The notes below the pieces were generated by a model that searched no databases, was not told the origin of the DNA, and saw only the letters and a list, made by a program, of their open reading frames with translations. The position numbers were made by a program, and so were the translations under genes. Of a stretch of 64,000 bases of DNA, positions 9,507 to 18,053 are shown piece by piece. Numbering within the stretch: the first letter of the stretch is position 1; each line of letters starts with the position of its first letter. Location of the stretch: the NCBI RefSeq assembly GCF_017948405.1, contig NZ_CP072844.1:868001-932000 (forward strand), written 5' to 3'. Source of the stretch: Psychrosphaera aestuarii. Its GTDB lineage: Bacteria; Pseudomonadota; Gammaproteobacteria; Enterobacterales; Alteromonadaceae.

Positions 9507-9544
9507 ATCGGGTCAATGGAACGCTCAAATCGGGTCAATGGAAC
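9507..9544 (+). repeat. Two 16-bp direct repeats (iteron-like) before rep
   Basis: ATCGGGTCAATGGAAC occurs perfectly at 9507-9522 and 9529-9544, a 22-base period that puts both copies on the same helix face. They directly precede the rep start and follow an A/T-rich stretch. This is the usual layout of Rep-binding iterons or of a Rep autoregulatory operator. Only two copies are present, fewer than in most iteron origins. Confidence 0.65.
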
Positions 9545-9565
9545 ATTTTAGTATTGGAGAATTAT

Positions 9566-10621
9566 TTGAAAAAAGGAAAAAGCTATAAAAAATTATTGGG
9601 TGAGATCAAGGGAAACAAAAATATCCCAATTGACAACTCACTCAATAGAACTTCACTCTTTAGTTCATGGAACAGTAATGAAATAAATTCTAGCATTGAA
9701 GGTGCAATTAGATGTAAGGGAAACACTTATTCATACGAGTTAATAGGCAGTCGATTGGATCAAAAGTTTGATTACCCTATTTTAGGGTTGGTAATAAAAC
9801 ATTGGTTAAACAACAGGCTGAAAATGACCGATGTTGATGAACCCGTTAAAGTATCTCTAGCGGAAATATCCAATTTATTTCAAAAATCTCACGCAGAAAA
9901 CCGCCGTAAAAATTTTAAATGGCTGGATACTAGCCTGAATAGACTTTGCACTGCCGCAATTTATTTAAAGATTGAACGAAATCAGAGAACAATAGAAACT
10001 GATCGAGCAGCACTATTGTCAAGTGGCCGACTTTATTATGGTAAGGGAGATGATAAATATATTGAAGTCGAAATAGGGAAGATATTAAAAAAATTATATA
10101 AAAATCTGGATGTTACCAGTTTGGATGTTTCGTTCATGAATCTTGAACTACTAAGTCAACCAATGTCAAAAAATGCTAAAGTATTAATGCGCTATTTACT
10201 TACGCAACGTTCTGACTTTCGCAGGTTTTCTTTGCCTTTATTGCTTTCTTTGATTGAGCCAATAAAACCTGAAAAAAGCCAACCTAGTCATGGAAGAGAC
10301 AAAGTTAAAAAAGCTATATTGGAATTGCAAAATAATGGATTCGTAACAGCTTTTCAAACTAATGAGGTGGTTGCATGGGACAATGTAACAATTATTACTA
10401 GTTTAGTAACAACAGATACATTTGAAGCAAAGCAAATTCTAAATAAAGGAAAAAGTAATTACGACCAATTTGCTTGGAAAAGAAAAGAAAATAGGCTTGC
10501 TGACAAAGAAAATGCTCCTGAGCCGACTCCAACTCTAACTGATAACACAGTTGAAATGGATGAAGACACAAAAGCAATTTTAAAAGATCCTTGGGATAAC
10601 GATGACCCCTCTCGATTTTAG
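9566..10621 (+). CDS. Plasmid-type replication initiator protein (Rep)
   Basis: Candidate initiator that binds the upstream direct repeats and starts replication of the excised element. The 351-residue basic protein has blocks typical of winged-helix plasmid initiators: FDYPILGLVIKHWLNN, SLAEISNLF (recognition-type helix), LNRLCTAAIYLKI, and a second lobe around KNAKVLMRYLLTQRSDFRRFSL. The C-terminal tail is acidic. I chose TTG at 9566 because GGAG lies six bases upstream; a TTG at 9554 in frame overlaps that site. The family assignment is by pattern, not by a search. Confidence 0.6.
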   Translation: MKKGKSYKKLLGEIKGNKNIPIDNSLNRTSLFSSWNSNEINSSIEGAIRCKGNTYSYELIGSRLDQKFDYPILGLVIKHWLNNRLKMTDVDEPVKVSLAEISNLFQKSHAENRRKNFKWLDTSLNRLCTAAIYLKIERNQRTIETDRAALLSSGRLYYGKGDDKYIEVEIGKILKKLYKNLDVTSLDVSFMNLELLSQPMSKNAKVLMRYLLTQRSDFRRFSLPLLLSLIEPIKPEKSQPSHGRDKVKKAILELQNNGFVTAFQTNEVVAWDNVTIITSLVTTDTFEAKQILNKGKSNYDQFAWKRKENRLADKENAPEPTPTLTDNTVEMDEDTKAILKDPWDNDDPSRF

Positions 10622-10699
10622 CGTAAAATCTCAACCTTAAATGTCGAAATCCAAAATTGATATTTTTTACCACCAAGAGACTTATAAAATATCTGCTAC

Positions 10700-10894
10700 T
10701 TAATCTTCTTTAAGCTCCTCAGTTATTTCTTCCAATCGACTAATTATTTTACGCTCGGTATGAAGCATACCCATAATCAAATCAGGATTGAGTGACTCTG
10801 TTTCTTCAATTAATGCATGAGTTGAACGCAATATAAATGATAGCTCTTGTTTAAAGTCACTAAGTTTCTCTGCAAGTGATTCTTTATTTTTCAC
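10700..10894 (-). CDS. Small predicted coiled-coil protein
   Basis: A 64-residue, Glu/Leu-rich, probably all-helical protein facing the rep gene. It starts with GTG at 10894, preceded by a GGAG nine bases upstream. I do not recognise a family. Its size, composition and place next to rep would suit a copy-number or partition accessory, but nothing in the sequence proves this. Confidence 0.5.
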   Translation of the reverse strand: MKNKESLAEKLSDFKQELSFILRSTHALIEETESLNPDLIMGMLHTERKIISRLEEITEELKED

Positions 10895-11206
10895 AATGAT
10901 GTACTCCAGTTATTAAATCGGAGTACGTATAACACTCCACAACAAATATCCCAGTTTGGGATTTTTTAACTTCTATAACCTCAATCCTTGAAATAAATTC
11001 TGACCATCAAACGTACCAATTAGGCGTGGAAGGAGTCACAAACATAGAAGCGGAGCAAAAAAACGACTTTTTTTCTCAAAAAGTTAACTAAACATTGTTT
11101 TTGAAAAGACTTAACTAATTCATTTACTTAGCTATAGCCATAGATTCAGTTAACCTATGAAAATTATATTATAATATATAAGTTGTTGTTTTTATTGGGG
11201 TTTGTA

Positions 11207-11235
11207 TTGACATGATGAAATGAAATATGTATAGT
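11207..11235 (+). promoter_or_regulatory. Near-consensus sigma-70 promoter
   Basis: TTGACA at 11207-11212 and TATAGT at 11230-11235 are separated by exactly 17 bases, the best promoter match in the island. It reads toward the small-gene operon at 11419. The gap 10895-11418 holds this promoter, the two dyads downstream of it and a hairpin leader. Confidence 0.8.
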
Positions 11236-11245
11236 ATGCACAAAT

Positions 11246-11292
11246 CGAGAAATAATATTTTTCGGTATTCGAAGTACGAAATAACATTTCGT
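11246..11292. promoter_or_regulatory. Paired operator-like dyads just downstream of the promoter
   Basis: Dyad one: CGAGAAAT-AAT-ATTTTTCG (11246-11264). Dyad two: ACGAAAT-AAC-ATTTCGT (11276-11292). Both share the half-site CGAAAT, and their centres are 29 bases apart, at about +13 and +42 from the expected transcription start. A dimeric repressor bound here would block the promoter. The repressor is not identified. Confidence 0.6.
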
Positions 11293-11353
11293 GCGAACTC
11301 ATTCTAAGAAATTTGGAATATAGAAATGAAAAATCTTAGTAATAAAACTGAGT

Positions 11354-11395
11354 GGGAGGTGTGCAAGTAAAACTGCGCCTTTAAGCCTCCTTTTA
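11354..11395 (+). terminator. Possible leader hairpin/attenuator
   Basis: GGAGG (11355) can pair with CCTCC (11386-11390), with an inner GTGC/GCGC pairing, and TTTTAT follows. It lies in the leader between the strong promoter and the gene at 11419. It could be an attenuator; the stem is interrupted, so the call is weak. Confidence 0.3.
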
Positions 11396-11418
11396 TCAAA
11401 TAATTGGAGAATTAAATC

Positions 11419-11799
11419 ATGAGCATGGTTATAAACAGAAAAACAAAAGGCAGATTTACTTTATCAAATCGAATAAAAAGAATTTTAAAAGAGTGGAAAG
11501 CGGACTTTGATTCATACGAAGCTGTGTCGAAAACCAAATTATCAAATAATGAGTCCCTTGAAAGAGAATTTTACAAGAGAGCCATAAAATCGAATCAGCT
11601 AAATATCTTGGACGTCAGTTTTCTTTATCAACTATCACAAAGAAAAATTATAAATACTCCGCTAGTCAATTACCTATCTGAAGTAGCACTTAACAACTCA
11701 AAAAAAGAGTCCGCAATTAATGCAATGACTGCCATTGCGGATGAAGCACTCGAAGTTAAAAGGTTCCTAAACAAGCATTTTGAGTTTCACCCTAATTAA
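11419..11799 (+). CDS. Unknown small island protein
   Basis: A 126-residue basic, helical-looking protein; no family recognised. The ATG has GGAG about nine bases upstream. It is first in a three-gene operon (11419-12795) driven by the strong promoter at 11207 and closed by a terminator at 12809. The N-terminal 35 residues are Lys/Arg-rich, which would suit nucleic-acid binding, but no helix-turn-helix is clear. Confidence 0.7.
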   Translation: MSMVINRKTKGRFTLSNRIKRILKEWKADFDSYEAVSKTKLSNNESLEREFYKRAIKSNQLNILDVSFLYQLSQRKIINTPLVNYLSEVALNNSKKESAINAMTAIADEALEVKRFLNKHFEFHPN

Positions 11800-11860
11800 C
11801 TTATTTCAATATTAAAAACGTGAATAGATTTAAAAATAATTTAAAAAATAAGGATGAAAC

Positions 11861-12514
11861 ATGACTAAAAAAATAGAAAATGTATTACATAATAAAGAAC
11901 TGGGTGAAATTAATGTAAATTCAAAGCAGCAGGAGTTGAATTCTGATCCACAGTCTGAGCTTTATCAGCTTGTTGCAGACGTAAAAAACAATACGATTAT
12001 TTTAGGCTTTAGGTTGGTATACATACAGGAAGAAGAGCTTTACATAGATTGGGGTTACTCTAGCTTTACTGATTGGCTCAAGGACTTTAGCAATAAATCT
12101 GCTGTGAAATTGACCAAACTTTGGGATAGCAAAAAAATAGTTAAAATGCTGTTAGAAACGGAAACTCCATTTCATGAAGTGAGCAACGTCAGCATTAAAG
12201 GGTTATATCAAATTGCCCGAATTCAAAAGTCTACTCAGGACATTCAGCTAACTAAACGGCTAATCCTACAGCTTACTAATAGTGAAATAACAAACTCAGA
12301 ATTAAAAACGAAGGCTAATGAAGTTATCAAACAGTTTGAGAAAAATACTATACCGAACCTTCTTGATTCGAGAAACAATTCCAATTTGGATAATTCAAAA
12401 GGATTTTTTAGACGAGTTATAAGAAGGATATTTTCTTTTTATCTTCTTTCAAATGTTATACCTAAAAACAAGAATCCTAGACCTAAAAGTTTAAATATAG
12501 GGAGGTCATTATGA
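11861..12514 (+). CDS. Unknown island protein, predicted helical DNA-binding-like
   Basis: A 217-residue protein preceded by an AAGGATG-type ribosome-binding region. Residues 35-150 are rich in short helices, with WGYSSFTDWLKDF and VSNVSIKGLYQIARIQ. The second block resembles the helix pairs seen in ParB/KorB-like proteins, but I cannot claim membership. The C-terminus is strongly basic (FFRRVIRRIFSFY). It overlaps the next gene by four bases (ATGA), indicating coupled translation. Confidence 0.65.
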   Translation: MTKKIENVLHNKELGEINVNSKQQELNSDPQSELYQLVADVKNNTIILGFRLVYIQEEELYIDWGYSSFTDWLKDFSNKSAVKLTKLWDSKKIVKMLLETETPFHEVSNVSIKGLYQIARIQKSTQDIQLTKRLILQLTNSEITNSELKTKANEVIKQFEKNTIPNLLDSRNNSNLDNSKGFFRRVIRRIFSFYLLSNVIPKNKNPRPKSLNIGRSL

Positions 12515-12795
12515 AAATAAAATACGACTGTATTGATACAAATTATAATCGACACCTTCGAAAAGCAAGAGTCTACGCTAGAGGACTAGCAGGCTATGAA
12601 AGAGCTACAAAAATTTATAAATACTTTGAAGGGTGTGGGCATCCGCATCCTCGGCTTACATTTATAGACGTTAGAATGAATGACACTGAAGGCCAAACTG
12701 ATAGACAGTTTGCCATCAATTTGATGAAAGAAATGGCTTATCTAACAGCGGTAAATGATATGCTTCGGTTAAAAAAGTCGAAAAATGATAAATAA
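12511..12795 (+). CDS. Unknown 94-residue island protein
   Basis: Short basic protein, overlapping the preceding gene by four bases. It has a Tyr/Arg-rich N-terminus and the motif GCGHPHPRLTF near residue 47, whose Cys and two His could bind a metal. No family recognised. It is the last gene before the terminator at 12809. Confidence 0.65.
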   Translation: MKIKYDCIDTNYNRHLRKARVYARGLAGYERATKIYKYFEGCGHPHPRLTFIDVRMNDTEGQTDRQFAINLMKEMAYLTAVNDMLRLKKSKNDK

Positions 12796-12808
12796 AGTGG
12801 TGATACAC

Positions 12809-12838
12809 AAAAAGCGGAGTTGATTGGCTTCGCTTTTT
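12809..12838 (+). terminator. Intrinsic terminator of the small-gene operon
   Basis: AAAAAGCGGAG pairs with CTTCGCTTTTT (10 of 11 positions) around an 8-base loop and ends in five T. It separates the small-gene operon from the restriction locus; 12839-13032 holds only the hsdM promoter region. Confidence 0.8.
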
Positions 12839-13032
12839 CACCCTCGATACAACCTTCAAGAATAGCTTAAGTCTTTAATAAAATTTCTGTTCGCACAATC
12901 AGTTACTTCATATCTAGGTACAGTGTGATAAATTACCCATTATAAAAAATAATATTCTTAAGTTTACTGCTACATCAACTTATAGCTAAAGCGAAAAGTT
13001 ACGGAAAACTTAACTATTTTCAGGGTAATAAT

Positions 13033-15099
13033 ATGTCAGACAATTTTTCTTCTACGGCAGCATTTTTATGGTCAGTTGCTGATCTTCTTCGTGGTGACTT
13101 CAAGCAAAGCCAGTATGGACGTATCATATTACCATTTACCTTGCTCAGACGTTTAGAGTGTGTTCTGGAAGATACTAAGCCTAGTGTTTTGGCTATGTAT
13201 GAAAAAGTCAAAGAAAAAGAACACCAAGCCCAAGAAAAAATTCTAACTCATTCAGCTAAGTTGAGTTTCTATAACACCAGTAAAATGGATTTGAACAAAC
13301 TGGGTGAAACCAGTGTAGCGCAAAACCTTGAAAGCTACGTTCAATCATTTAGCACAAATGCGCGTGAAATATTTGAGCACTTTGATTTTTTTAATACCAT
13401 CGACAAGTTAGCTGAGGCCGACTTACTTTATAAAGTGGCTAAACGTTTTGCCACTACTGATCTTCACCCTGAAGTAGTCGATAACCACAATATGGGCTTA
13501 GTGTTTGAAGAGTTAATTAGACGCTTCGCTGAAAGCTCTAATGAAACCGCAGGGGAACACTTTACTCCGCGAGATATTGTGCGTTTAACAACATCTTTAG
13601 TATTTTGTAATGATGATGACTTGCTTACTCAATCAGGTTTGGTTCGCAGTATTTATGATCCAACAGCAGGAACAGGTGGTTTCTTATCATCGGGCATGGA
13701 ATATGTGCATGAGTTAAACGAAAAAGCTGCACTTTCTGCTTTTGGTCAAGAGTTAAACCCTGAGTCTTATGCCATATGTAAAGCAGATATGCTGATAAAA
13801 GGACAAAAGGTCGATAACATTAAATTGGGCAATACCTTATCCGATGATCAACTAACAACAGATAAGTTTGACTATATGCTTTCTAATCCGCCATTCGGAG
13901 TGGATTGGAAAAAAGTACAAAAGAAAATTAATGACGAGCATAAAGAAAAAGGTTTTGAAGGGCGTTTTGGTGCAGGTTTACCCAGAGTGTCAGATGGTTC
14001 ATTATTATTCTTAATGCACCTTATCAGTAAAATGCGCCCTGTAGGTGGTAACAATGATACTAATACAGGTTCGCGTATTGGCATTATCTTAAACGGCTCA
14101 CCATTATTCACAGGTGGTGCAGGCTCAGGTGAGAGCGAGATAAGGCGTTACATTCTCGAAAATGACCTACTCGAAGCTATTATCGCCTTACCTACAGATA
14201 TGTTTTACAACACAGGCATTGCCACTTATGTGTGGGTGTTATCAAACAACAAATCTCAGCAACGTAAAGGCAAAGTGCAGTTAATAAATGCTGCCACTAC
14301 ACGAGCAAAAACTGGTGGTCGTGGTCGCAGTGGCGGAAGTGAATCGACTGAAGAAGTAGAGAACGTCTTCTACCAAGCAATGCGGAAATCACTAGGTAGT
14401 AAACGTAAAGAGCTTACTGAAGAAAGTATCGAAATTATTGTGAAAACTTATGGTCAGTTTGTTGAAAATGATTTTAGCAAAATATTTGATTATCAAGATT
14501 TTGGTTATAGACGTATTACGGTTGAACGTCCATTACAACTCGCCTTCTACCCTCACGATGAAGTTAAAAGAGAAGCTTTGTTTGCAGACAAAGCCTGGCA
14601 GAAAATTTCGGATACCAAACAAGATAAAATTATTTCTGTGCTTAATTCATCTAATGATGAATATCTATCAAGAGACGAATTTAAAAAATACCTTAAAGAC
14701 ACTTTAAAGGCCGAATCACTTACACCTGCTGAATATAAATTGATATTTAAACACCTCGGAGAACATAACGAAGAGGCTGAATATTGTTTATTTGAGTCAG
14801 GAAAGAACAAAGGCGAAAGAGAGCCTAATCCAGATTTACGTGACAACGAAAACATCCCTTTAAAACAATCAGTACAAGAGTATTTCGAGCGTGAAGTTTT
14901 GCCACACGTTCCTGATGCTTGGATTGATGAAAGTAAAGTAGATGAAAAAGATGGTCAAGTCGGCATTGTTGGTTACGAAATACCCTTTAACCGTCATTTT
15001 TATGTGTATCAACCACCAAGAGCATTAGAAGAAATTGATGCCGATTTAGATGCGGTATCAGCCGATATTATGAAGTTACTGCAAGAGGTGCATTCATAA
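13033..15099 (+). CDS. hsdM: Type I restriction-modification methyltransferase subunit HsdM
   Basis: N6-adenine methyltransferase subunit; with HsdS it methylates the recognition site and protects host DNA. The 688-residue protein has the helical N-terminal domain ([20 protein letters not shown]), the SAM-binding motif [10 protein letters not shown] at 209-217 and the catalytic motif NPPF at 285-288. A C-terminal extension beyond about 500 residues contacts the other subunits. The ATG is preceded by CAGGGTAAT. The stop overlaps the hsdS start by one base. It is the first gene of hsdM-hsdS-two extra genes-hsdR. Confidence 0.96.
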   Translation: MSDNFSSTAAFLWSVADLLRGDFKQSQYGRIILPFTLLRRLECVLEDTKPSVLAMYEKVKEKEHQAQEKILTHSAKLSFYNTSKMDLNKLGETSVAQNLESYVQSFSTNAREIFEHFDFFNTIDKLAEADLLYKVAKRFATTDLHPEVVDNHNMGLVFEELIRRFAESSNETAGEHFTPRDIVRLTTSLVFCNDDDLLTQSGLVRSIYDPTAGTGGFLSSGMEYVHELNEKAALSAFGQELNPESYAICKADMLIKGQKVDNIKLGNTLSDDQLTTDKFDYMLSNPPFGVDWKKVQKKINDEHKEKGFEGRFGAGLPRVSDGSLLFLMHLISKMRPVGGNNDTNTGSRIGIILNGSPLFTGGAGSGESEIRRYILENDLLEAIIALPTDMFYNTGIATYVWVLSNNKSQQRKGKVQLINAATTRAKTGGRGRSGGSESTEEVENVFYQAMRKSLGSKRKELTEESIEIIVKTYGQFVENDFSKIFDYQDFGYRRITVERPLQLAFYPHDEVKREALFADKAWQKISDTKQDKIISVLNSSNDEYLSRDEFKKYLKDTLKAESLTPAEYKLIFKHLGEHNEEAEYCLFESGKNKGEREPNPDLRDNENIPLKQSVQEYFEREVLPHVPDAWIDESKVDEKDGQVGIVGYEIPFNRHFYVYQPPRALEEIDADLDAVSADIMKLLQEVHS

Positions 15100-16469
15100 T
15101 GGCAGGACGTTATCAGCCTTACCCAGACTATAAAAATACAGGTATCAGTTGTTTAGACAAACTACCAACTCACTGGGAAACTACTAAGGTAAGATTTGAG
15201 TTTGAATTTGGAAAAGGGTTGCCAATTACAAAAGCTAATTTAATTGACAGTGGCATACCTTGCGTAAATTATGGTGAAATTCACTCTAAGTTTGGATTTG
15301 AAGTTGATCCTGACATGCATCCGTTAAAATGTGTTAGTGAAGATTATTTAAAATCTAATAAAAGCTCAATTTTAAATCTTGGTGACATAGTATTTGCTGA
15401 CACCTCAGAAGATATTGAAGGTTCAGGAAACTTTACTCAACTCATAAGCGATCAAAGAGTCTTTGCGGGCTATCATACAGTAATTACTAGACCTAAAAAA
15501 AAGCACATTAGTCGTTTTTTGGCGTACTTATTTGATTCGTCTGAGTATAGGAAGCAAATCCAAAATACTGTGAAAGGAGTAAAAGTATTTACAATTTCGC
15601 AAGCCATTTTAAAGGGAACAAGTATTTGGATTCCTTCACCAGATGAACAACAAAAAATAGCCAACTTCCTCGACCATGAAACCGCAAAAATAGACACCTT
15701 AATTGCCAAACAAGAAAAGTTAATTAAGCTATTAAAAGAAAAACGCCAAGCCGTTATTTCCCATGCCGTTACCCGTGGCCTCAACCCTGAAGCCCCTATG
15801 AAAGACTCAGGCGTTGAATGGTTAGGTGAAGTGCCTGAAAATTGGATCGTTGCACCTATCAAGCGTATAGCTGAATTGACTCCTAAAAAATCAGAAATAG
15901 CCAATAAAAAAGAATTTAAGTGTAGCTTTGTGCCAATGGATAAACTAAAGCAAGATTCACTTGTATTAGACGAATCAAAGCTTATTTCAGAGGTTTATGA
16001 TGGTTACACTTATTTTAAAAATGAAGATGTATTAATTGCAAAAGTAACACCATGTTTTGAAAATAAAAATATGGTTGTGGCAAGAGATTTAGTTAACGGT
16101 ATTGGTTTCGGCTCTTCTGAGATTTATGTGTTACGCACAACTAAAAAAATATTGAATGATTTTTTGTATTACCGTTTGCAGGAAGAAGCATTTATGGATA
16201 TTGCAACCGCAGCCATGACTGGTGCAGGAGGTCTTAAGAGAGTTCCTGCTAATGTTATAACAAATTTTTCTATTGCCTTACCTTCTAAAACTGAGCAAAC
16301 GGAGATTGTGGTTTTTCTCAAAAAGCGTCTAAAACAGCTAGATTCACTTTGTGAAAAAGCAAAAGCAGCCATTGAATTGATGAAAGAGCGAAAAACAACT
16401 CTTATCTCTGCTGCTGTTACAGGCAAAATAGATGTAAGAAACTACAAAGCTGAAAAGGCAGGGATTTGA
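15099..16469 (+). CDS. hsdS: Type I restriction specificity subunit HsdS
   Basis: DNA-recognition subunit with two target-recognition domains. Each half begins with a WE/WI-type motif (LPTHWETTKV near residue 22 and VPENWIVAPI near 247) and ends in a helical spacer (DHETAKIDTLIAKQEKLIKLL in the centre; KAAIELMKERKTTLISAAV at the C-terminus), the normal arrangement of a bipartite HsdS. Length, 456 residues, is usual. No frameshift is seen, so the locus looks active. The recognition sequence cannot be read from the protein. The following gene overlaps the hsdS end or starts two bases after it. Confidence 0.95.
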   Translation: MAGRYQPYPDYKNTGISCLDKLPTHWETTKVRFEFEFGKGLPITKANLIDSGIPCVNYGEIHSKFGFEVDPDMHPLKCVSEDYLKSNKSSILNLGDIVFADTSEDIEGSGNFTQLISDQRVFAGYHTVITRPKKKHISRFLAYLFDSSEYRKQIQNTVKGVKVFTISQAILKGTSIWIPSPDEQQKIANFLDHETAKIDTLIAKQEKLIKLLKEKRQAVISHAVTRGLNPEAPMKDSGVEWLGEVPENWIVAPIKRIAELTPKKSEIANKKEFKCSFVPMDKLKQDSLVLDESKLISEVYDGYTYFKNEDVLIAKVTPCFENKNMVVARDLVNGIGFGSSEIYVLRTTKKILNDFLYYRLQEEAFMDIATAAMTGAGGLKRVPANVITNFSIALPSKTEQTEIVVFLKKRLKQLDSLCEKAKAAIELMKERKTTLISAAVTGKIDVRNYKAEKAGI

Positions 16470-16471
16470 GC

Positions 16472-17470
16472 ATGGCCAAGAAGAATGAACGTAATATTTT
16501 GTTTTTGGATTTTCATTTAAATACAAAAACAACAACACCAAAAATAAAAGGATTGCCAAATCAATTTGGCCTAACGGAGTTATTTGAAAAATTAATAGCC
16601 TATCGTGAAAAAAAAACTGTCAATATAGTTATTGGTTCTAAAGAAAAAAAAGAACTATACCTTGCAGATATTGAACACGATACTCAATCAGGTACTTGGC
16701 AACTATTAATAAATATAGTTGATACAAGCCTTGCAGATGAAGTTCATCGTAAAATTGGTGGGGCAGCTTCCACGCGAAAAGTACATTCAAAAACTATTGA
16801 TGTTGGAACTGAGTTTTCGTGTCACATGATTATTCAAGATACTTTATCTGGTAGATCTTATTTGGCCTTATATGAACAGAATACAAATTTACCAATCAAA
16901 TTAATTACACGGTATTTAAATGAATTATTTAAGCGTATAGCGAATGAATTCAAAACTGATTTTGAAATACCTCACCCACAAAATAAAACCGATGCGAAAG
17001 GTAAAGTTAAAACAATTAATACTTACAACCATGTTTTCTTTAACGGTCACCTGTCGTCTAAATTTAAAGATGATTTGAATAGTGGAGCATTTAAAGGCGT
17101 AACGCTAATGACTGGAGATTTAACCCAAGTAGATGGATATGACGTAAATAAACATTCTGAATTAAAGGAAGTACAAATTCCAATTTCGGTAGATAAAGGT
17201 GCGATTTTGAAAGCAGGTGGTAATCATAAATGGTTAGATAACCTAAGAAGTAACACAGCTAAAGATTTAAGTATGCAGGAAATAAAAGTGTCTTTTAGAG
17301 ATGACAATGATGTTTCTCATACTGCTGAGATTGACGTAAATACGGGAAAATTAATTAACGATGATAAATATGTTAAGAAAGTAAAAATTAATGGTTTTAG
17401 TGAGCCGTTAACAACATCAGTAGACTTATTACATACTCCAATCGTATTGAAAATGTTGGAGCACTTATAG
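16472..17470 (+). CDS. Unknown cytosolic protein embedded between hsdS and hsdR
   Basis: A 332-residue mixed alpha/beta protein that I do not recognise. There is no signal peptide or membrane helix. Residues 50-150 look beta-rich, with alternating hydrophobic and charged residues; KTINTYNHVFFNGHLSSKF is near 185. I chose ATG 16472; an overlapping TTG at 16466 is possible. It is two bases after the hsdS stop and one base before the next gene, so it is part of the operon. The partner is a four-helix membrane protein, and such soluble-plus-membrane pairs inside restriction loci are typical of accessory anti-phage effectors. That function is inference from context only. Confidence 0.75.
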   Translation: MAKKNERNILFLDFHLNTKTTTPKIKGLPNQFGLTELFEKLIAYREKKTVNIVIGSKEKKELYLADIEHDTQSGTWQLLINIVDTSLADEVHRKIGGAASTRKVHSKTIDVGTEFSCHMIIQDTLSGRSYLALYEQNTNLPIKLITRYLNELFKRIANEFKTDFEIPHPQNKTDAKGKVKTINTYNHVFFNGHLSSKFKDDLNSGAFKGVTLMTGDLTQVDGYDVNKHSELKEVQIPISVDKGAILKAGGNHKWLDNLRSNTAKDLSMQEIKVSFRDDNDVSHTAEIDVNTGKLINDDKYVKKVKINGFSEPLTTSVDLLHTPIVLKMLEHL

Positions 17471-17471
17471 A

Positions 17472-18044
17472 ATGAAAAAATATGGTGAAATTTTCTATCA
17501 ACTCACTAGGCCTATCTCATATCTATTCTTAAATCATGATTCTGGCAAGGTTTATAACTGGAAAATACCATCTATTTGTACTTTTTTTACTTTGTTGGGG
17601 CTTTATTGTTTAGTCGGGTTAGAAAATGTAGCTGGGAAAGATGGACTTTTAGCTGAGTTGTCTGGTTTTATTGTTGGTTTACCAGGCTTTTTAATAGCAG
17701 CAATAGCAGCTATTGCTACATTCAACAGGCCTGTAATTGATCAAGAAATGATTAATGCTCCAACAATAAATGTGAAAGTCGGTGAGTCTAAAATTGAAGA
17801 TATGAAATTGACCAGAAGAGATTTTTTATTAAGGCTTTTTTCTTACCTTACCGTGCTCAGTATCTTCCTAGTAATTTACCAAAAGTTAGGTTTGCTTACT
17901 TCAGTTCCAACCCTTTTAACATCAACTTTTTATATTGCAGAGTGGTTTTACGTTTCAGTATTTTTTCTGTTTTTCTGGCAATTATTAACGTTAATATTGT
18001 TTGGCTTGTATTACCTTTGCGAGCGATTGAATTTAAATTTATAA
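17472..18044 (+). CDS. Four-helix membrane protein embedded before hsdR
   Basis: A 190-residue inner-membrane protein with four predicted helices at about 32-50, 62-86, 118-137 and 153-185, and a cytoplasmic-looking loop of some 30 residues (about 87-117) between helices two and three. No family recognised. It begins one base after the preceding unknown gene and ends nine bases before hsdR, so all five genes form one operon. It could be the membrane effector of a two-gene system whose cytosolic partner is the preceding gene. Confidence 0.78.
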   Translation: MKKYGEIFYQLTRPISYLFLNHDSGKVYNWKIPSICTFFTLLGLYCLVGLENVAGKDGLLAELSGFIVGLPGFLIAAIAAIATFNRPVIDQEMINAPTINVKVGESKIEDMKLTRRDFLLRLFSYLTVLSIFLVIYQKLGLLTSVPTLLTSTFYIAEWFYVSVFFLFFWQLLTLILFGLYYLCERLNLNL

Positions 18045-18053
18045 GGGATTGAT

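Noticed and set aside
9507..9544. Two-copy repeat as the start of a CRISPR array
   Set aside because: Only two 16-bp copies with a 6-base gap, no cas genes, directly upstream of a Rep gene.
16472..18044. Direct identification of the embedded pair as the Kiwa defence system
   Set aside because: Size and topology are similar, but gene order is reversed and I see no DUF4868-like sequence; kept as unknown.
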